Counted from the stretch's first letter, positions 16,883-25,407 are shown. The stretch: DNA of 64,000 nucleotides from CAYXAA01 sp964462985 (GCA_964462985.1 CAYXAA010000014.1:27879-91878), one strand, 5' to 3'. The notes: a model not told the origin generated them from the sequence alone. Numbers and translations: made by a program.

Positions 16883-17368
16883 ATGAGCATCAAGGTGGGC
16901 GACAAGCTTCCGGACGCAACCTTCAAGGTGATGACGGCGGACGGACCGGCCGAGCGCAAGACCGACGAGATCTTCGACGGCAAGACCGTCGTCCTGTTCG
17001 CGGTGCCCGGCGCCTTCACGCCGACCTGCCACCAGAATCACCTCCCCGGCTTCCTGGAGAACGCGGACGCGATCCGCGCCAAGGGCGTCGATACCATCGC
17101 CTGCACCTCCGTCAACGACGTCTTCGTCATGAACGCCTGGGCCAAGGCGTCCAATGCCCAGGACAAGATCCTGTTTCTCGCCGACGGCTGTGCCGACTTC
17201 GCCAAGGCCCTCGGCCTCGAACTCGACGCCACCGGGGCCGGTCTCGGCATCCGCTCGAAGCGCTATGCGATGGTGGTCAAGGACGGCGTCGTGACCGCGC
17301 TTAACGTCGAGGAGGCGCCCGGCCAGGCCACCGCGTCGAGTGCCGCGGCCATCATGCACGCGCTTTGA
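16883..17368 (+). CDS. Peroxiredoxin (Prx5/AhpE-like, atypical 2-Cys)
   Basis: A 161-aa thiol peroxidase of the PRX5 group. The peroxidatic cysteine is C49 in VPGAFTPTCHQNHLPGF; other cysteines (C74 and one in LADGCADFAKALGLE) could resolve. The GLGIRSKRYAMVVKDG and LNVEEAPG segments are typical. It reduces hydrogen peroxide and alkyl peroxides in the cytoplasm, usually with glutaredoxin or thioredoxin. The start is firm, with GGAGG seven bases before the ATG. It converges on surf1, with a hairpin between the two stops. Confidence 0.94.
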   Translation: MSIKVGDKLPDATFKVMTADGPAERKTDEIFDGKTVVLFAVPGAFTPTCHQNHLPGFLENADAIRAKGVDTIACTSVNDVFVMNAWAKASNAQDKILFLADGCADFAKALGLELDATGAGLGIRSKRYAMVVKDGVVTALNVEEAPGQATASSAAAIMHAL

Positions 17369-17392
17369 GATCTGTCCGTGACATCTGGACGT

Positions 17393-17415
17393 CTCGCCGG
17401 GCACAGTCCGGCGAG
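17393..17415. terminator. Candidate bidirectional hairpin terminator
   Basis: CTCGCCGG (17393-17400) and CCGGCGAG (17408-17415) form a perfect 8-bp stem with a 7-nt loop, placed between the convergent peroxiredoxin and surf1 genes. There is no T-run on either side, so it may instead assist rho-dependent termination. Confidence 0.5.
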
Positions 17416-17430
17416 GCGGGCTAGGGGTGT

Positions 17431-18204
17431 CTACCGGTCGGTCCGGGACTGCAAGCGGGTGCGTGCGAAGGCGATAAAGACCGCGACCAGCACGGCGGCG
17501 AGGCCAAACCAGGTCAGGGCGTATTGCAGGTGGTTGTTGGAAAAACGCACCACTGTCTCGCCGGCCTGCGGCAGGCCACCAGCTGGCGTTGCTTCGGCTC
17601 CGGCATCGATCGTATAGGGCGCGATGGGTGCGTCCCTCAGGCCGAGTGAGCGGGCCATCGCATCCGGCGTTCGCGCGAACCAAATCCGCTTTCCAAGGTC
17701 CGGCGCGGGGGTCAGGACGTTCGGCTGCTCGGGACGCCGCAGCAGGCCTTCCACCGCAATATCGGCGTCCGGAGGCTCGCTTCCCAGGCGCGCGGCGGGA
17801 TCGCGCATCGAATCGGGCACGAAGCCACGGTTGATCAAGACGATCCAGCCGTCACTGGTGCGAAACGGCGCCAGCACGAAATAGCCCGGGCCGCCAAACC
17901 GGCCCTGCGGCTGGCTTAGCGCACTGTAGTAGTAGAGCTCGCCCGGAAGAAAGCGGCCACGGACAGCGACCGGGCGGTAGTCCCAGGCGGCCGCATCGAA
18001 ACTGCCCCAGGCGTCCGGGCCGGGCGCCTCGACGGGCGCCTCAGTGATACGCTGGTCGACGGCCTCGATCAGCGCGCGCTTCTGCCCGAGCCGGTCGAGC
18101 TGCCATACCCCCAGGCCGACGAGCAGGACGAAGGCCGGAATGACGGCGACGGTCGGCCACAGCAGCCGGCGCCAAGCCGGCTTCTGGTCGTCGTCAGGTC
18201 TCAA
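17431..18204 (-). CDS. surf1: SURF1 family cytochrome oxidase assembly protein
   Basis: Surf1 helps insert heme a into subunit I of cytochrome c oxidase. The 257-aa protein shows the two-TM architecture: an N-terminal membrane helix (PTVAVIPAFVLLVGLGVWQLDRLGQK) with the WQLDR signature, a periplasmic domain with VRGRFLPGELYYYS and GWIVLINRGFVP, and a C-terminal membrane helix ending in ARTRLQSR. No ATG fits; I chose the TTG at 18204, which has AGGAAGG five bases upstream. A TTG at 18243 would add 13 residues but has no such site. It overlaps the DUF983 stop by 11 nt. Confidence 0.9.
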   Translation of the reverse strand: MRPDDDQKPAWRRLLWPTVAVIPAFVLLVGLGVWQLDRLGQKRALIEAVDQRITEAPVEAPGPDAWGSFDAAAWDYRPVAVRGRFLPGELYYYSALSQPQGRFGGPGYFVLAPFRTSDGWIVLINRGFVPDSMRDPAARLGSEPPDADIAVEGLLRRPEQPNVLTPAPDLGKRIWFARTPDAMARSLGLRDAPIAPYTIDAGAEATPAGGLPQAGETVVRFSNNHLQYALTWFGLAAVLVAVFIAFARTRLQSRTDR

Positions 18205-18613
18205 GTCTGCCTTCCTGGGCGCTGTGCTTGTATTGCTGGGCAATCATCAGGCCCTTGAGCGGACGCAGCAGCCCGAGCGCGAGCCCGAGCGTCAGCGGAA
18301 TCCAGAGCACCAGGTGCAGCCAGATCGGCGGCTGGAAGGCAATCTCAACGCCCATGACCGCACCGACGATGATAAAGCCGACGATCAGGATGATGAAGAC
18401 GGCCGGGCCGTCGCCGGAGTCGGCGAAGTTGAAGCTGAGGCCGCAGTTCGAGCACCGTTCTGCCGTGGCCAGGAAACCCTTGAACAGCCGCCCCTGGCCG
18501 CAGCGCGGACAGCGGCCGCGCCAGCCCGTGGCCATCGGATTGAGCGGCGGATAGAGCGCGCGGTCGACGGCCGCGGTGTCAGGGGTCCGATGATTCGGTC
18601 CGGTATCGGTCAT
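18194..18613 (-). CDS. DUF983 zinc-ribbon membrane protein
   Basis: A 139-aa protein of the DUF983 family. The N-terminal part carries two CxxC pairs, CPRCGQG and CSNCGLS, consistent with a small zinc ribbon, and is followed by two hydrophobic segments (AVFIILIVGFIIVGAVMGV and HLVLWIPLTLGLALGLL). I chose the ATG at 18613, preceded by GAGGAG, rather than a start 40 codons earlier. In alphaproteobacteria this gene is regularly found between ctaE and surf1, so a role in cytochrome oxidase biogenesis is inferred, but none has been shown. Confidence 0.9.
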   Translation of the reverse strand: MTDTGPNHRTPDTAAVDRALYPPLNPMATGWRGRCPRCGQGRLFKGFLATAERCSNCGLSFNFADSGDGPAVFIILIVGFIIVGAVMGVEIAFQPPIWLHLVLWIPLTLGLALGLLRPLKGLMIAQQYKHSAQEGRLET

Positions 18614-18753
18614 GTGCAACGCTCCTCGGCGGGAACGGAACCGTGCCGCCTTTGCGGAGCGCTCCGGCGGCGCGAGCGCGGCCCTGCGGCCGCGGAGCGC
18701 CGACCCGCAATCGGTGGACGCTCGGGCGTCCACCGATCGATGTCACGGCGCCG

Positions 18754-19620
18754 TCAGTGTCCGGCGCTGGTGCCGCCACCCCAGACGTAGATGGCCGCAA
18801 ACAGGAACAGCCAGACGACGTCAACGAAGTGCCAATACCAGGCCGCCGCCTCGAAGCCGAAGTGCTTCTGCGGCGTGAACTGGCCGGCCATCGCGCGGAT
18901 CAGGCAGACGATCAGGAAGATCGTGCCGACGATTACGTGGAAACCGTGGAAGCCGGTCGCCATGAAGAAGGTCGCGCCGTAGATGTTGCCGGCGAAATCG
19001 AAGGCAGCGTGATTGTACTCGTAGGCCTGCACGATCGTGAACAGGATGCCGAGCCCGACCGTAAGCGCAAGACCCCATTTCAGCCCCTGGCGATCGTTGT
19101 GAAGAAGGGCGTGGTGCGCCCAGGTCACCGTCGTACCCGAGGTCAGCAGGATCAGGGTGTTGAGCAGCGGCAAGTGCCAGGGATCGAAGGTCTCGATGCC
19201 CTGCGGCGGCCAGACCCCGCCGGTCGCCTCAAGACGCTGGACCTGCGCGGCCTCGTTGGTGAACAGCGACGCATCGAAGAAGGCCCAGAACCAGGCGGCG
19301 AAGAACATCACCTCCGAGGCGATGAACAGTATCATCCCGTAGCGCAGATGCAGCTGGACCACCGGGGTGTGATGACCCGCCAAAGATTCCCGAACCGTGT
19401 CGCGCCACCAGCCGAACATCGTGTAGAGCACGATCAGCACGCCGACGGCAAACAGGCCCCAACCGGCCAGGTCCACGCCGAAGAGCAAGAATTCCGTGCC
19501 CTGCACGTGCTTGAACAGGCCGACCGCACCGATCGCCATGATGAAGGCGCCGATGGAGCCGATGAACGGCCAGGGGCTCGGATCGACGAGATGGTAGTCG
19601 TGGTTCTTGCTATGGGCCAT
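18754..19620 (-). CDS. ctaE: Cytochrome c oxidase subunit III
   Basis: A 288-aa integral membrane protein, subunit III of the aa3-type oxidase. It begins MAHSKNHDYHLVDPSPWP, a family-typical start, and has seven hydrophobic segments, with the conserved SEVMFFAAWFWAFF in the middle and GFHGFHVIVGTIFL and AAWYWHFVDVVWLFLF near the end. Subunit III stabilises the proton-pumping core formed by CtaD and CtaC, both encoded upstream in the same block. About 50 nt separate it from ctaG. Confidence 0.96.
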   Translation of the reverse strand: MAHSKNHDYHLVDPSPWPFIGSIGAFIMAIGAVGLFKHVQGTEFLLFGVDLAGWGLFAVGVLIVLYTMFGWWRDTVRESLAGHHTPVVQLHLRYGMILFIASEVMFFAAWFWAFFDASLFTNEAAQVQRLEATGGVWPPQGIETFDPWHLPLLNTLILLTSGTTVTWAHHALLHNDRQGLKWGLALTVGLGILFTIVQAYEYNHAAFDFAGNIYGATFFMATGFHGFHVIVGTIFLIVCLIRAMAGQFTPQKHFGFEAAAWYWHFVDVVWLFLFAAIYVWGGGTSAGH

Positions 19621-19670
19621 GGGCTAGATCCCCCGATTGTCCAGAATTCCGGCGGTGGCGGGCGGCCGGG

Positions 19671-20285
19671 TCAAAGGTTGTCCTTCCGATCGTCCGGTTC
19701 CGGCGCTGCGGCGACCGGTTTGGCGGGCGCGTCGGCCGGGTAGAAGGTGTAGGAGAGCGTGATCTCCTTCACATGCTTGAGGTTCTTGTCTTCGTCCATC
19801 GCGGGATCGACGAAGAAGACGACAGGGAGTTCCGCGCTCTCGCCGGGCGCAAGCTTCTGCTCGGTGAAGCAAAAGCACTCGACCTTGTTGAAATAGGCGC
19901 CGGCCTCGAGCGGGGTGACGTTGAAGACGGAAGTGCCCACTGTCGGCCCGCTGCCCAGGTTTTCGGCCAGATACGCAACCTGCATGGTCTCGCCCATCCT
20001 GAGCGTCACCGATCGCTTTTCCGGACCGAACCGCCACGGCAGGGCGTTGTTGACGTTGGCGTCGAACCGCACGGTGACAACGCGGTCGATCACGCCGTTG
20101 GCATTGCCCTCGGCCCGCTGCGTCGTCCCGCCGTAACCCGTGACCTGGCAGAAGATCCGATAGAGCGGCACGGCGGCATAGGACGCCCCGATCATCAGCA
20201 CCAGGCAGCCGATGACCGCCGCAGCAACGGTGCGGTTGCGGCGGGCGAGACGATCGGCATTCGGGGCAGTGGAACGTTCGGGCAC
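19671..20285 (-). CDS. ctaG: Cytochrome c oxidase assembly protein CtaG (Cox11)
   Basis: CtaG/Cox11 delivers copper to the CuB site of subunit I. The 204-aa protein has one N-terminal membrane helix (VAAAVIGCLVLMIGASYAAVPLYR) followed by the conserved PLYRIFCQVTGYGGT, and the copper-binding CFCF motif in NKVECFCFTEQ. PVVFFVDPAM and ITLSYTFYP are also typical. The start is a GTG at 20285, with GAGGAAG three bases upstream; the frame is open further upstream but overlaps coxF. The gene begins 8 nt after the coxF stop. Confidence 0.95.
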   Translation of the reverse strand: MPERSTAPNADRLARRNRTVAAAVIGCLVLMIGASYAAVPLYRIFCQVTGYGGTTQRAEGNANGVIDRVVTVRFDANVNNALPWRFGPEKRSVTLRMGETMQVAYLAENLGSGPTVGTSVFNVTPLEAGAYFNKVECFCFTEQKLAPGESAELPVVFFVDPAMDEDKNLKHVKEITLSYTFYPADAPAKPVAAAPEPDDRKDNL

Positions 20286-20293
20286 AGTCTTCC

Positions 20294-20452
20294 TCACAAC
20301 GGTCTCGAGACGACGCCGGGTCCCATCTTGACGATGGTGACGACGTAGAACAGGACCACCAGGGCCGCGAGCGCAAGCCCGATCGCAACTGACCTGGCCC
20401 GGCGCCGGCGCTTCTGCTCCTCTGTCAGCCGGATACCCTTGTTCTCCGTCAC
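20294..20452 (-). CDS. Small CoxF-like membrane protein of the cox operon
   Basis: A 52-aa reading frame that starts with GTG overlapping the ctaB stop (GTGA) and ends 8 nt before ctaG. The product begins TENKGIRLTEEQKRRRRARS, then one hydrophobic segment (VAIGLALAALVVLFYVVTIV) and KMGPGV. Small proteins with the NKGI...LT.EQ.RRRRARSVAI pattern and a single membrane helix occupy this exact place between ctaB and ctaG in many alphaproteobacteria and are called CoxF. A role in oxidase assembly is inferred from location only. Confidence 0.8.
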   Translation of the reverse strand: MTENKGIRLTEEQKRRRRARSVAIGLALAALVVLFYVVTIVKMGPGVVSRPL

Positions 20453-21396
20453 AGCCCCACTCCGATGAAGCGCAGAACGAGGGTTTCTGCGAGCAGGACC
20501 GCAAACAGCAGGAAGAGGTGCAGGATCGAGAACGAGAACAGCCGGATGGCCGCCCTGCGAGCCGGGTCGCCGTCACGCAGGCGGTACACCCTCCAGGCCA
20601 GGAAGACGAAGGCGACCCCAAGTCCTGCCGAAATCAAGCCGTAGACCGGGCCGGCGAAGCCGAGCACCCACGGCAATACCCCCACCGCGGCGAAGGCCAC
20701 GGCATAGATCAGGATCTGGGTGCGCGTGGCGTCCGGGCCGGCGACGACCGGCAGCATCGGCACCCCTGCCGTCTCGTAGTCGCCGGCCTTGAACAGGGCG
20801 AGCGCCCAGAAATGCGGCGGCGTCCACATGAAGATGATCAGAAAGAGAATGATGCTTTCCAGGCTGATCGAGCCCGTGACCGCGGCCCAGCCGATCATCG
20901 GCGGAAACGCACCGGCCGCCCCGCCGATCACGATGTTCTGCGGCGTCGAGCGCTTCAGCCACATCGTATAGATGACCGCGTAGAAGAAGATCGTGAAGGC
21001 AAGCAGCCCGCCGGCCAGAGGGTTGACGAGCAGGCCCAGCACCAGCACGGAGCCGGCTGCCAGTGTCATGCCGAAGGCGAGGGCCTCGTTCGGCAGGATA
21101 CGACCGGCGGGAATCGGCCGCTTGCGGGTCCGCGACATCAGCCGGTCGATGTCGGCGTCGTACCACATGTTGAGCGCGCCCGAGGCGCCCGCGCCGATCG
21201 CGATCGCCAGCAGCGCGGTCAGGGCCAGCACCGGATGCAGGCCACCTGGAGCAATCGCGATGCCGACGAAGGCGGTAAAGACGACAAGCGACATCACCCG
21301 CGGCTTCAGCAGCGCGAAATAATCGCCAACCGTGCCCCGGCCGCCGGCCCAGGCAAGATCGTCGACATATCCATCCTCACGCTCGGCGAGCGCCAT
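20449..21396 (-). CDS. ctaB: Protoheme IX farnesyltransferase (heme o synthase)
   Basis: CtaB farnesylates heme b to heme o, the precursor of heme a for the oxidase encoded here. The 315-aa polytopic protein has both aspartate-rich prenyltransferase motifs: NMWYDADIDRLMSRTRKRPI and the loop after FLIIFMWTPPHFWALA. GTVGDYFALLKPRVMSLVV is a typical start region. I chose the ATG at 21396, with GGAG six bases upstream, over a start 11 codons earlier. The stop overlaps the start of coxF, implying coupled translation. Confidence 0.95.
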   Translation of the reverse strand: MALAEREDGYVDDLAWAGGRGTVGDYFALLKPRVMSLVVFTAFVGIAIAPGGLHPVLALTALLAIAIGAGASGALNMWYDADIDRLMSRTRKRPIPAGRILPNEALAFGMTLAAGSVLVLGLLVNPLAGGLLAFTIFFYAVIYTMWLKRSTPQNIVIGGAAGAFPPMIGWAAVTGSISLESIILFLIIFMWTPPHFWALALFKAGDYETAGVPMLPVVAGPDATRTQILIYAVAFAAVGVLPWVLGFAGPVYGLISAGLGVAFVFLAWRVYRLRDGDPARRAAIRLFSFSILHLFLLFAVLLAETLVLRFIGVGL

Positions 21397-21520
21397 CACC
21401 TTCTCCAGCCGTCTTCTTGCTTCTTGCACGGGCCGGGCCCGTGTTCCCCGACCGGCGCCGGTTCGGCGCCGGCCGTCTCGCTAGAGTGCGGCCACAGCCC
21501 ATTGCACCGTGGCCGATACC

Positions 21521-23119
21521 TTACTTGATCCGCGGCAGCGTCTCGAACTGGTGGAACGGCGGCGGCGAGGAAAGGGTCCATTCGAGGGTGGTTGCGCCTT
21601 CGCCCCACGGGTTATCGCCGGCCACCCGCTTGCGGGCGAACGCCTCGAACACACCGTAGAGGAACACCAGCACAGCGAAGGCCGAGATGTAGGATCCGAA
21701 CGACGACACCTCGTTCCAGCCGTGCAGCGCATCCGGGTAGTCAGCATAGCGGCGCGGCATGCCGGCGAGACCGAGGAAGTGCTGCGGGAAGAAGATCAGG
21801 TTGACGCCGACGAAGGTGATCCAGAAGTGCGCCTTGCCGATGGTCTCGTTGTACATGTAGCCGAACATCTTCGGGAACCAGTAGTACCAGGCGCCGAAGA
21901 TGGCGAAGACCGCGCCGAGCGACAGCACGTAGTGGAAATGGGCCACCACGTAGTAGGTGTCGTGCAGCGCCCGGTCGAGTCCGGCATTGGCGAGCTGAAC
22001 ACCCGTCACGCCACCGATCGTGAACAGGAAGATGAAGCCGATCGCCCACAGAATTGGCGTGCGGAACTCGATCGATCCGCCCCACATCGTGGCGATCCAG
22101 GAGAAGACCTTCACGCCCGTCGGCACTGCGATCACCATGGTGGCAACCACGAAATACGCCTGCGTGTCGACGCTCAGGCCGACGGTGTACATGTGGTGCG
22201 CCCAGACGATGAAGCCGACGATGCCGATCGCGACCATGGCGTAGGCCATGCCGAGATAGCCGAAGATCGGCTTGCGCGAGAAGGTCGAGACGATGTGGCT
22301 GACGATGCCGAAGCCCGGCAGGATCAGAATGTAGACTTCCGGGTGACCGAAGAACCAGAACAGGTGCTGGAACAGGATCGGGTCACCACCGCCCTCCGGC
22401 GCGAAGAAGGTCGTGCCGAAGTTGCGGTCCGTCAGAAGCATGGTGATGCCACCGGCCAGAACGGGCAGCGACAGGACCAGCAGGAACGCCGTGACCAGCA
22501 CCGACCAGGCGAACAGCGGCATCTTGTGCAGCGTCATACCCGGTGCGCGCATGTTGAAGATGGTCGTGATGAAGTTGATCGCGCCGAGGATCGAGGAGGC
22601 GCCGGCGATGTGCAGCGACAGGATCGCCAGATCCATCGCCGGTCCGGGCTGGCCCGAAGTCGCAAGCGGCGGATACATAGTCCAGCCACCACCGATGCCG
22701 TTCATGCCCGGAGGACCTTCGACAAACAGCGCCATGAGCAGCAGCAGGAAGGCCGGCGGCAGCAGCCAGAACGAGATGTTGTTCATGCGCGGGAACGCCA
22801 TATCCGGCGCGCCGATCATGATCGGAACGAACCAGTTGCCGAAGCCGCCGATCAGCGCCGGCATGACCATGAAGAAGATCATGATCAGGCCATGCGCGGT
22901 CGTGAACACGTTAAAGGTGTGCGGATTGGCAAAGATCTGCAGCCCCGGGTTCTGCAGTTCCAGACGAATACCCACGGACAGGCCGGCGCCGATCAGGCCC
23001 GCGATGATCGCAAAGCCGAGATAGAGCAGGCCGATGTCCTTGTGGTTGGTGGAATAAACCCAGCGCGTCCACCCGGTTGGATGATCGTGGGCCTCGTGCT
23101 CATGCGTCGCGTAGGCCAT
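21521..23119 (-). CDS. ctaD: Cytochrome c oxidase subunit I
   Basis: The 532-aa catalytic subunit of an aa3-type cytochrome c oxidase in the inner membrane. It has twelve hydrophobic segments and the heme/copper signatures: TTAHGLIMIFFMVMPAL (heme a histidine), WFFGHPEVYILILPGFG (CuB histidine with the cross-linked tyrosine, and the Glu-free A-type GHPEVY), VWAHHMYTVG (CuB histidines) and VVAHFHYVLSLG (heme a and a3 histidines). GGGAGCT lies just before the ATG. It is preceded by ctaC and followed by ctaB in the operon. Confidence 0.98.
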   Translation of the reverse strand: MAYATHEHEAHDHPTGWTRWVYSTNHKDIGLLYLGFAIIAGLIGAGLSVGIRLELQNPGLQIFANPHTFNVFTTAHGLIMIFFMVMPALIGGFGNWFVPIMIGAPDMAFPRMNNISFWLLPPAFLLLLMALFVEGPPGMNGIGGGWTMYPPLATSGQPGPAMDLAILSLHIAGASSILGAINFITTIFNMRAPGMTLHKMPLFAWSVLVTAFLLVLSLPVLAGGITMLLTDRNFGTTFFAPEGGGDPILFQHLFWFFGHPEVYILILPGFGIVSHIVSTFSRKPIFGYLGMAYAMVAIGIVGFIVWAHHMYTVGLSVDTQAYFVVATMVIAVPTGVKVFSWIATMWGGSIEFRTPILWAIGFIFLFTIGGVTGVQLANAGLDRALHDTYYVVAHFHYVLSLGAVFAIFGAWYYWFPKMFGYMYNETIGKAHFWITFVGVNLIFFPQHFLGLAGMPRRYADYPDALHGWNEVSSFGSYISAFAVLVFLYGVFEAFARKRVAGDNPWGEGATTLEWTLSSPPPFHQFETLPRIK

Positions 23120-23198
23120 GTCGAGCTCCCTCTAATGATCCTGTCGGGACCGGCGCCGCGCCGCCTGCGGGCGCATGGTCCGCCGTCCCGACGCGTGT

Positions 23199-24131
23199 TC
23201 AGCGCGCGGCGACGTCGAGGGCCTTGCCCCCGGCGTCCGCGGTCTCGTTCTCGGCTGCGATCGCGGCCATCAGCTGCTGGTTCGCAGCGTCCAGATCGGT
23301 CTTGGCGGTCTGGGCCCAGGCGTCGAACTGCTCCTGCGTCACCACGCGAATCGCGATCGGCATAAAGGCATGGTCCTTTCCGCACAGCTCGGAGCACTGC
23401 CCGTAGTAGACCCCGGTTGCCTCGGCCTTGAACCAGGTCTCGTTCAGCCGGCCGGGAACCGCGTCGATCTTCACGCCGAAGGCCGGCATGGCGAAGGCAT
23501 GGATGACGTCGGCGGCCGTCACCTGGACGCGCACGGTCTTGTCCACCGGCACGACGACCTCGTAATCGACGGCGAGAAGACGGGGGAAATCCGAGATCGG
23601 CCGGCCGGTTTCGGCTGCGCGGGCCTGGCGCTCGTCGTCCTGGAGCATCAGCGCATCGAACGACAGGCCTTCCATGCCCTCGTCGGTGTACTCATAGCCC
23701 CAGTACCACTGGTAGCCGGTCGCCTTCACCGTCATATCGTAGGGCGGGATGACGAGCTGCTTGAACAGCAGACGGAACGAGGGAATGGCGATCACGACGA
23801 GGATCAGGATCGGTACGACCGTCCAGATCACCTCGATCATGGTGTTGTGGGAGGAGCGCGACGGCGTCGGATTGGACTTGGCGTTGAAACGGACGACGCA
23901 CCAGACCAGAAGCGCCAGCACGAAGAGCGTGATCAGGCTGATGATCACCAGTGTCAGGGTGTTGAAGGAGGCGATGTCGGCCTGGACCTGCGAAGCGGCC
24001 GGCTGCATCGAGACCTGCCAAGGCTCAGGCTGTGCCGCACCGGCCGTCGAGGCGAAGCCGACGAGACCGGCCAATCCGGCGGCCGCTGCCGCCGCACTCT
24101 TTTCCATCAGACGCTTCAACGGTTCCGTCAC
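23199..24131 (-). CDS. ctaC: Cytochrome c oxidase subunit II
   Basis: Subunit II carries the CuA centre that accepts electrons from cytochrome c. The 310-aa protein has a signal peptide (AAAAAAGLAGLVGFASTAGAA), two membrane helices, the aromatic GYQWYWGYEY patch, and the CuA ligands in YYGQCSELCGKDHAFMPI. I chose the GTG at 24131, with AAGGGAG seven bases upstream; an ATG eight codons later is the alternative. It is the first gene of the minus-strand cox block, divergent from the ialB-like gene. Confidence 0.95.
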   Translation of the reverse strand: MTEPLKRLMEKSAAAAAAGLAGLVGFASTAGAAQPEPWQVSMQPAASQVQADIASFNTLTLVIISLITLFVLALLVWCVVRFNAKSNPTPSRSSHNTMIEVIWTVVPILILVVIAIPSFRLLFKQLVIPPYDMTVKATGYQWYWGYEYTDEGMEGLSFDALMLQDDERQARAAETGRPISDFPRLLAVDYEVVVPVDKTVRVQVTAADVIHAFAMPAFGVKIDAVPGRLNETWFKAEATGVYYGQCSELCGKDHAFMPIAIRVVTQEQFDAWAQTAKTDLDAANQQLMAAIAAENETADAGGKALDVAAR

Positions 24132-24625
24132 GTCCGCGCTCCCTTCCCCGGCCCGTCGACGCCACGGCGCCTTGGGCTGAATTTCGATAACACGTTCCGC
24201 AAACGCGGTCCGGAGACCGCGACCCGGCGGTGCACATCTGCACCACGGCGCCATGTGCCTCGCTCGCCGGTCAGCACTTACATTACAGAATGTACGGCAT
24301 CGTAAGCCTTATGCCGGACATCGCCGATCCGCGAAAGGGCGGGGCGGCGAAACGCCGCAGCTCTTCGTTGATCGCCATCAAAGACGGCCCCTGTGAACCA
24401 CAAGCGGCCGCGAACCGCAACGCCTATGTCACGTCCGCCCTTCCGCCGCCGGATCTGCGGGAAAAAATGCGGGGCTGCAGCCCAATGTGTTCCGGGAATC
24501 GGGATTGATGCTCCGTTTCGCCTTGAAAAGGACGCGCCCTAAGCGGAAAAACAAGGTAAATGCCACGCGCCTCGAATCAGGCCACGCTGCCGCGATGCAG
24601 CAGACAGCGTTACGGAGAACCGCCC
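24132..24625. other. Intergenic region between ctaC and the ialB-like gene
   Basis: About 490 nt separate these divergent genes and must hold both promoters. Apart from the inverted repeat at 24291-24320 I see no recognisable regulatory RNA, tRNA or credible coding region; short reading frames here have no ribosome binding site and ordinary non-coding composition. Confidence 0.6.
24291..24320. repeat. Inverted repeat upstream of ctaC, possible operator
   Basis: TGTACGGCAT (24291-24300) and ATGCCGGACA (24311-24320) are 10-nt arms with a single mismatch and a 10-nt spacer. It lies about 160 nt upstream of the ctaC start in a locally AT-richer stretch, which suits a regulator site, but no known regulator can be named. 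Confidence 0.4.
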
Positions 24626-25144
24626 GTGTCCCTGCGATCCATCCGCCCGATCCATCTCCTAGCGAGCGGCGCCATCGTCGTTTCGGCGCTTTTCGGCGGG
24701 TCACCAGCGTTGGCGCAGGGCGAGGTGAAGGCCGTTCACGGCGACTGGCAGATGCGCTGCGACACCCCCCCGGGCGCCAAGGAAGAGCAATGCGCGCTGA
24801 TCCAGAATGTAACCGCGGAGGACCGTGAGAACGTCGGCCTATCGGTGATCGTGCTCAAGACCGCTGACAAGGAGTCGAAGATCCTGCGCGTGCTCGCCCC
24901 GCTCGGCGTGCTGCTGCCGTCGGGCCTCGGGCTTCGGGTTGACGATGCCGATATCGGCCGGGCCGGATTCGTACGCTGCCTGCCGAACGGCTGCATCGCC
25001 GAAGTCATCCTTCAGGACGACCTGGTCGGAAAGCTCGAGAGCGGCGAGATGGCGACCTTCATCATCTTCCAGACGCCCGAGGAGGGAATCGGCATCCCGA
25101 TCTCTCTCAATGGTTTCAAGGCCGGCTTCGACGCCCTGCCCTGA
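24626..25144 (+). CDS. Invasion-associated locus B (IalB) family protein
   Basis: A 172-aa exported protein. The GTG at 24626 has GGAG eight bases upstream and gives a signal peptide (HLLASGAIVVSALFGGSPALAQ). The mature part shows the IalB pattern: HGDWQMRCDTPPG, EQCALIQNV, FVRCLPNGCIAEVI with paired cysteines, and a GFKAGFDAL tail. IalB was named in Bartonella, where it affects erythrocyte invasion, but the family is common in free-living alphaproteobacteria and here is probably a periplasmic or envelope protein of unknown role. Its place beside ctaC is common in related genomes. Confidence 0.9.
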   Translation: MSLRSIRPIHLLASGAIVVSALFGGSPALAQGEVKAVHGDWQMRCDTPPGAKEEQCALIQNVTAEDRENVGLSVIVLKTADKESKILRVLAPLGVLLPSGLGLRVDDADIGRAGFVRCLPNGCIAEVILQDDLVGKLESGEMATFIIFQTPEEGIGIPISLNGFKAGFDALP

Positions 25145-25173
25145 CGCGGGACCTCATCCTCCGACGGTGGCCG

Positions 25174-25407
25174 TCAGCGCACAGTCTGGTCGGCGGCCGG
25201 AGAACTGTCGTCCATGCCACGCGCGGCGCTGCGGTGAAAATCAAGCCGGACAACGGTCGCCTGCAGGGCCGCGACGCTTGCAGGCGGCGGACCGGAGACG
25301 GAGCCGATGCGGCTCAACGCCTCCAGCAGCTCCGGATGCAGGCCGTCGCCGCGCGGGGCCGCCAACCGGTGCAGGGCATCCAGCGTGGAAAGATCTGTGG
25401 TCTTCAT
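25174..25407 (-). CDS. Small hypothetical protein (77 aa)
   Basis: A short reading frame with a strong ribosome binding site (AGGAGG five bases before the ATG at 25407). The product starts MKTTDLSTLDALHRLAAPRGDG and is soluble, with a likely amphipathic helix around LHPELLEALSRIG. It converges on the ialB-like gene with only 29 nt between stops. I do not recognise the family. The strong start signal argues that it is real. A 75-codon frame upstream ends in an ATGA overlap with this start. Confidence 0.6.
   Translation of the reverse strand: MKTTDLSTLDALHRLAAPRGDGLHPELLEALSRIGSVSGPPPASVAALQATVVRLDFHRSAARGMDDSSPAADQTVR

Noticed and set aside
24230..24508. 92-codon plus-strand frame in the ctaC upstream region
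   Set aside because: No ribosome binding site, no recognisable protein pattern and it covers the inverted repeat and presumed promoters.
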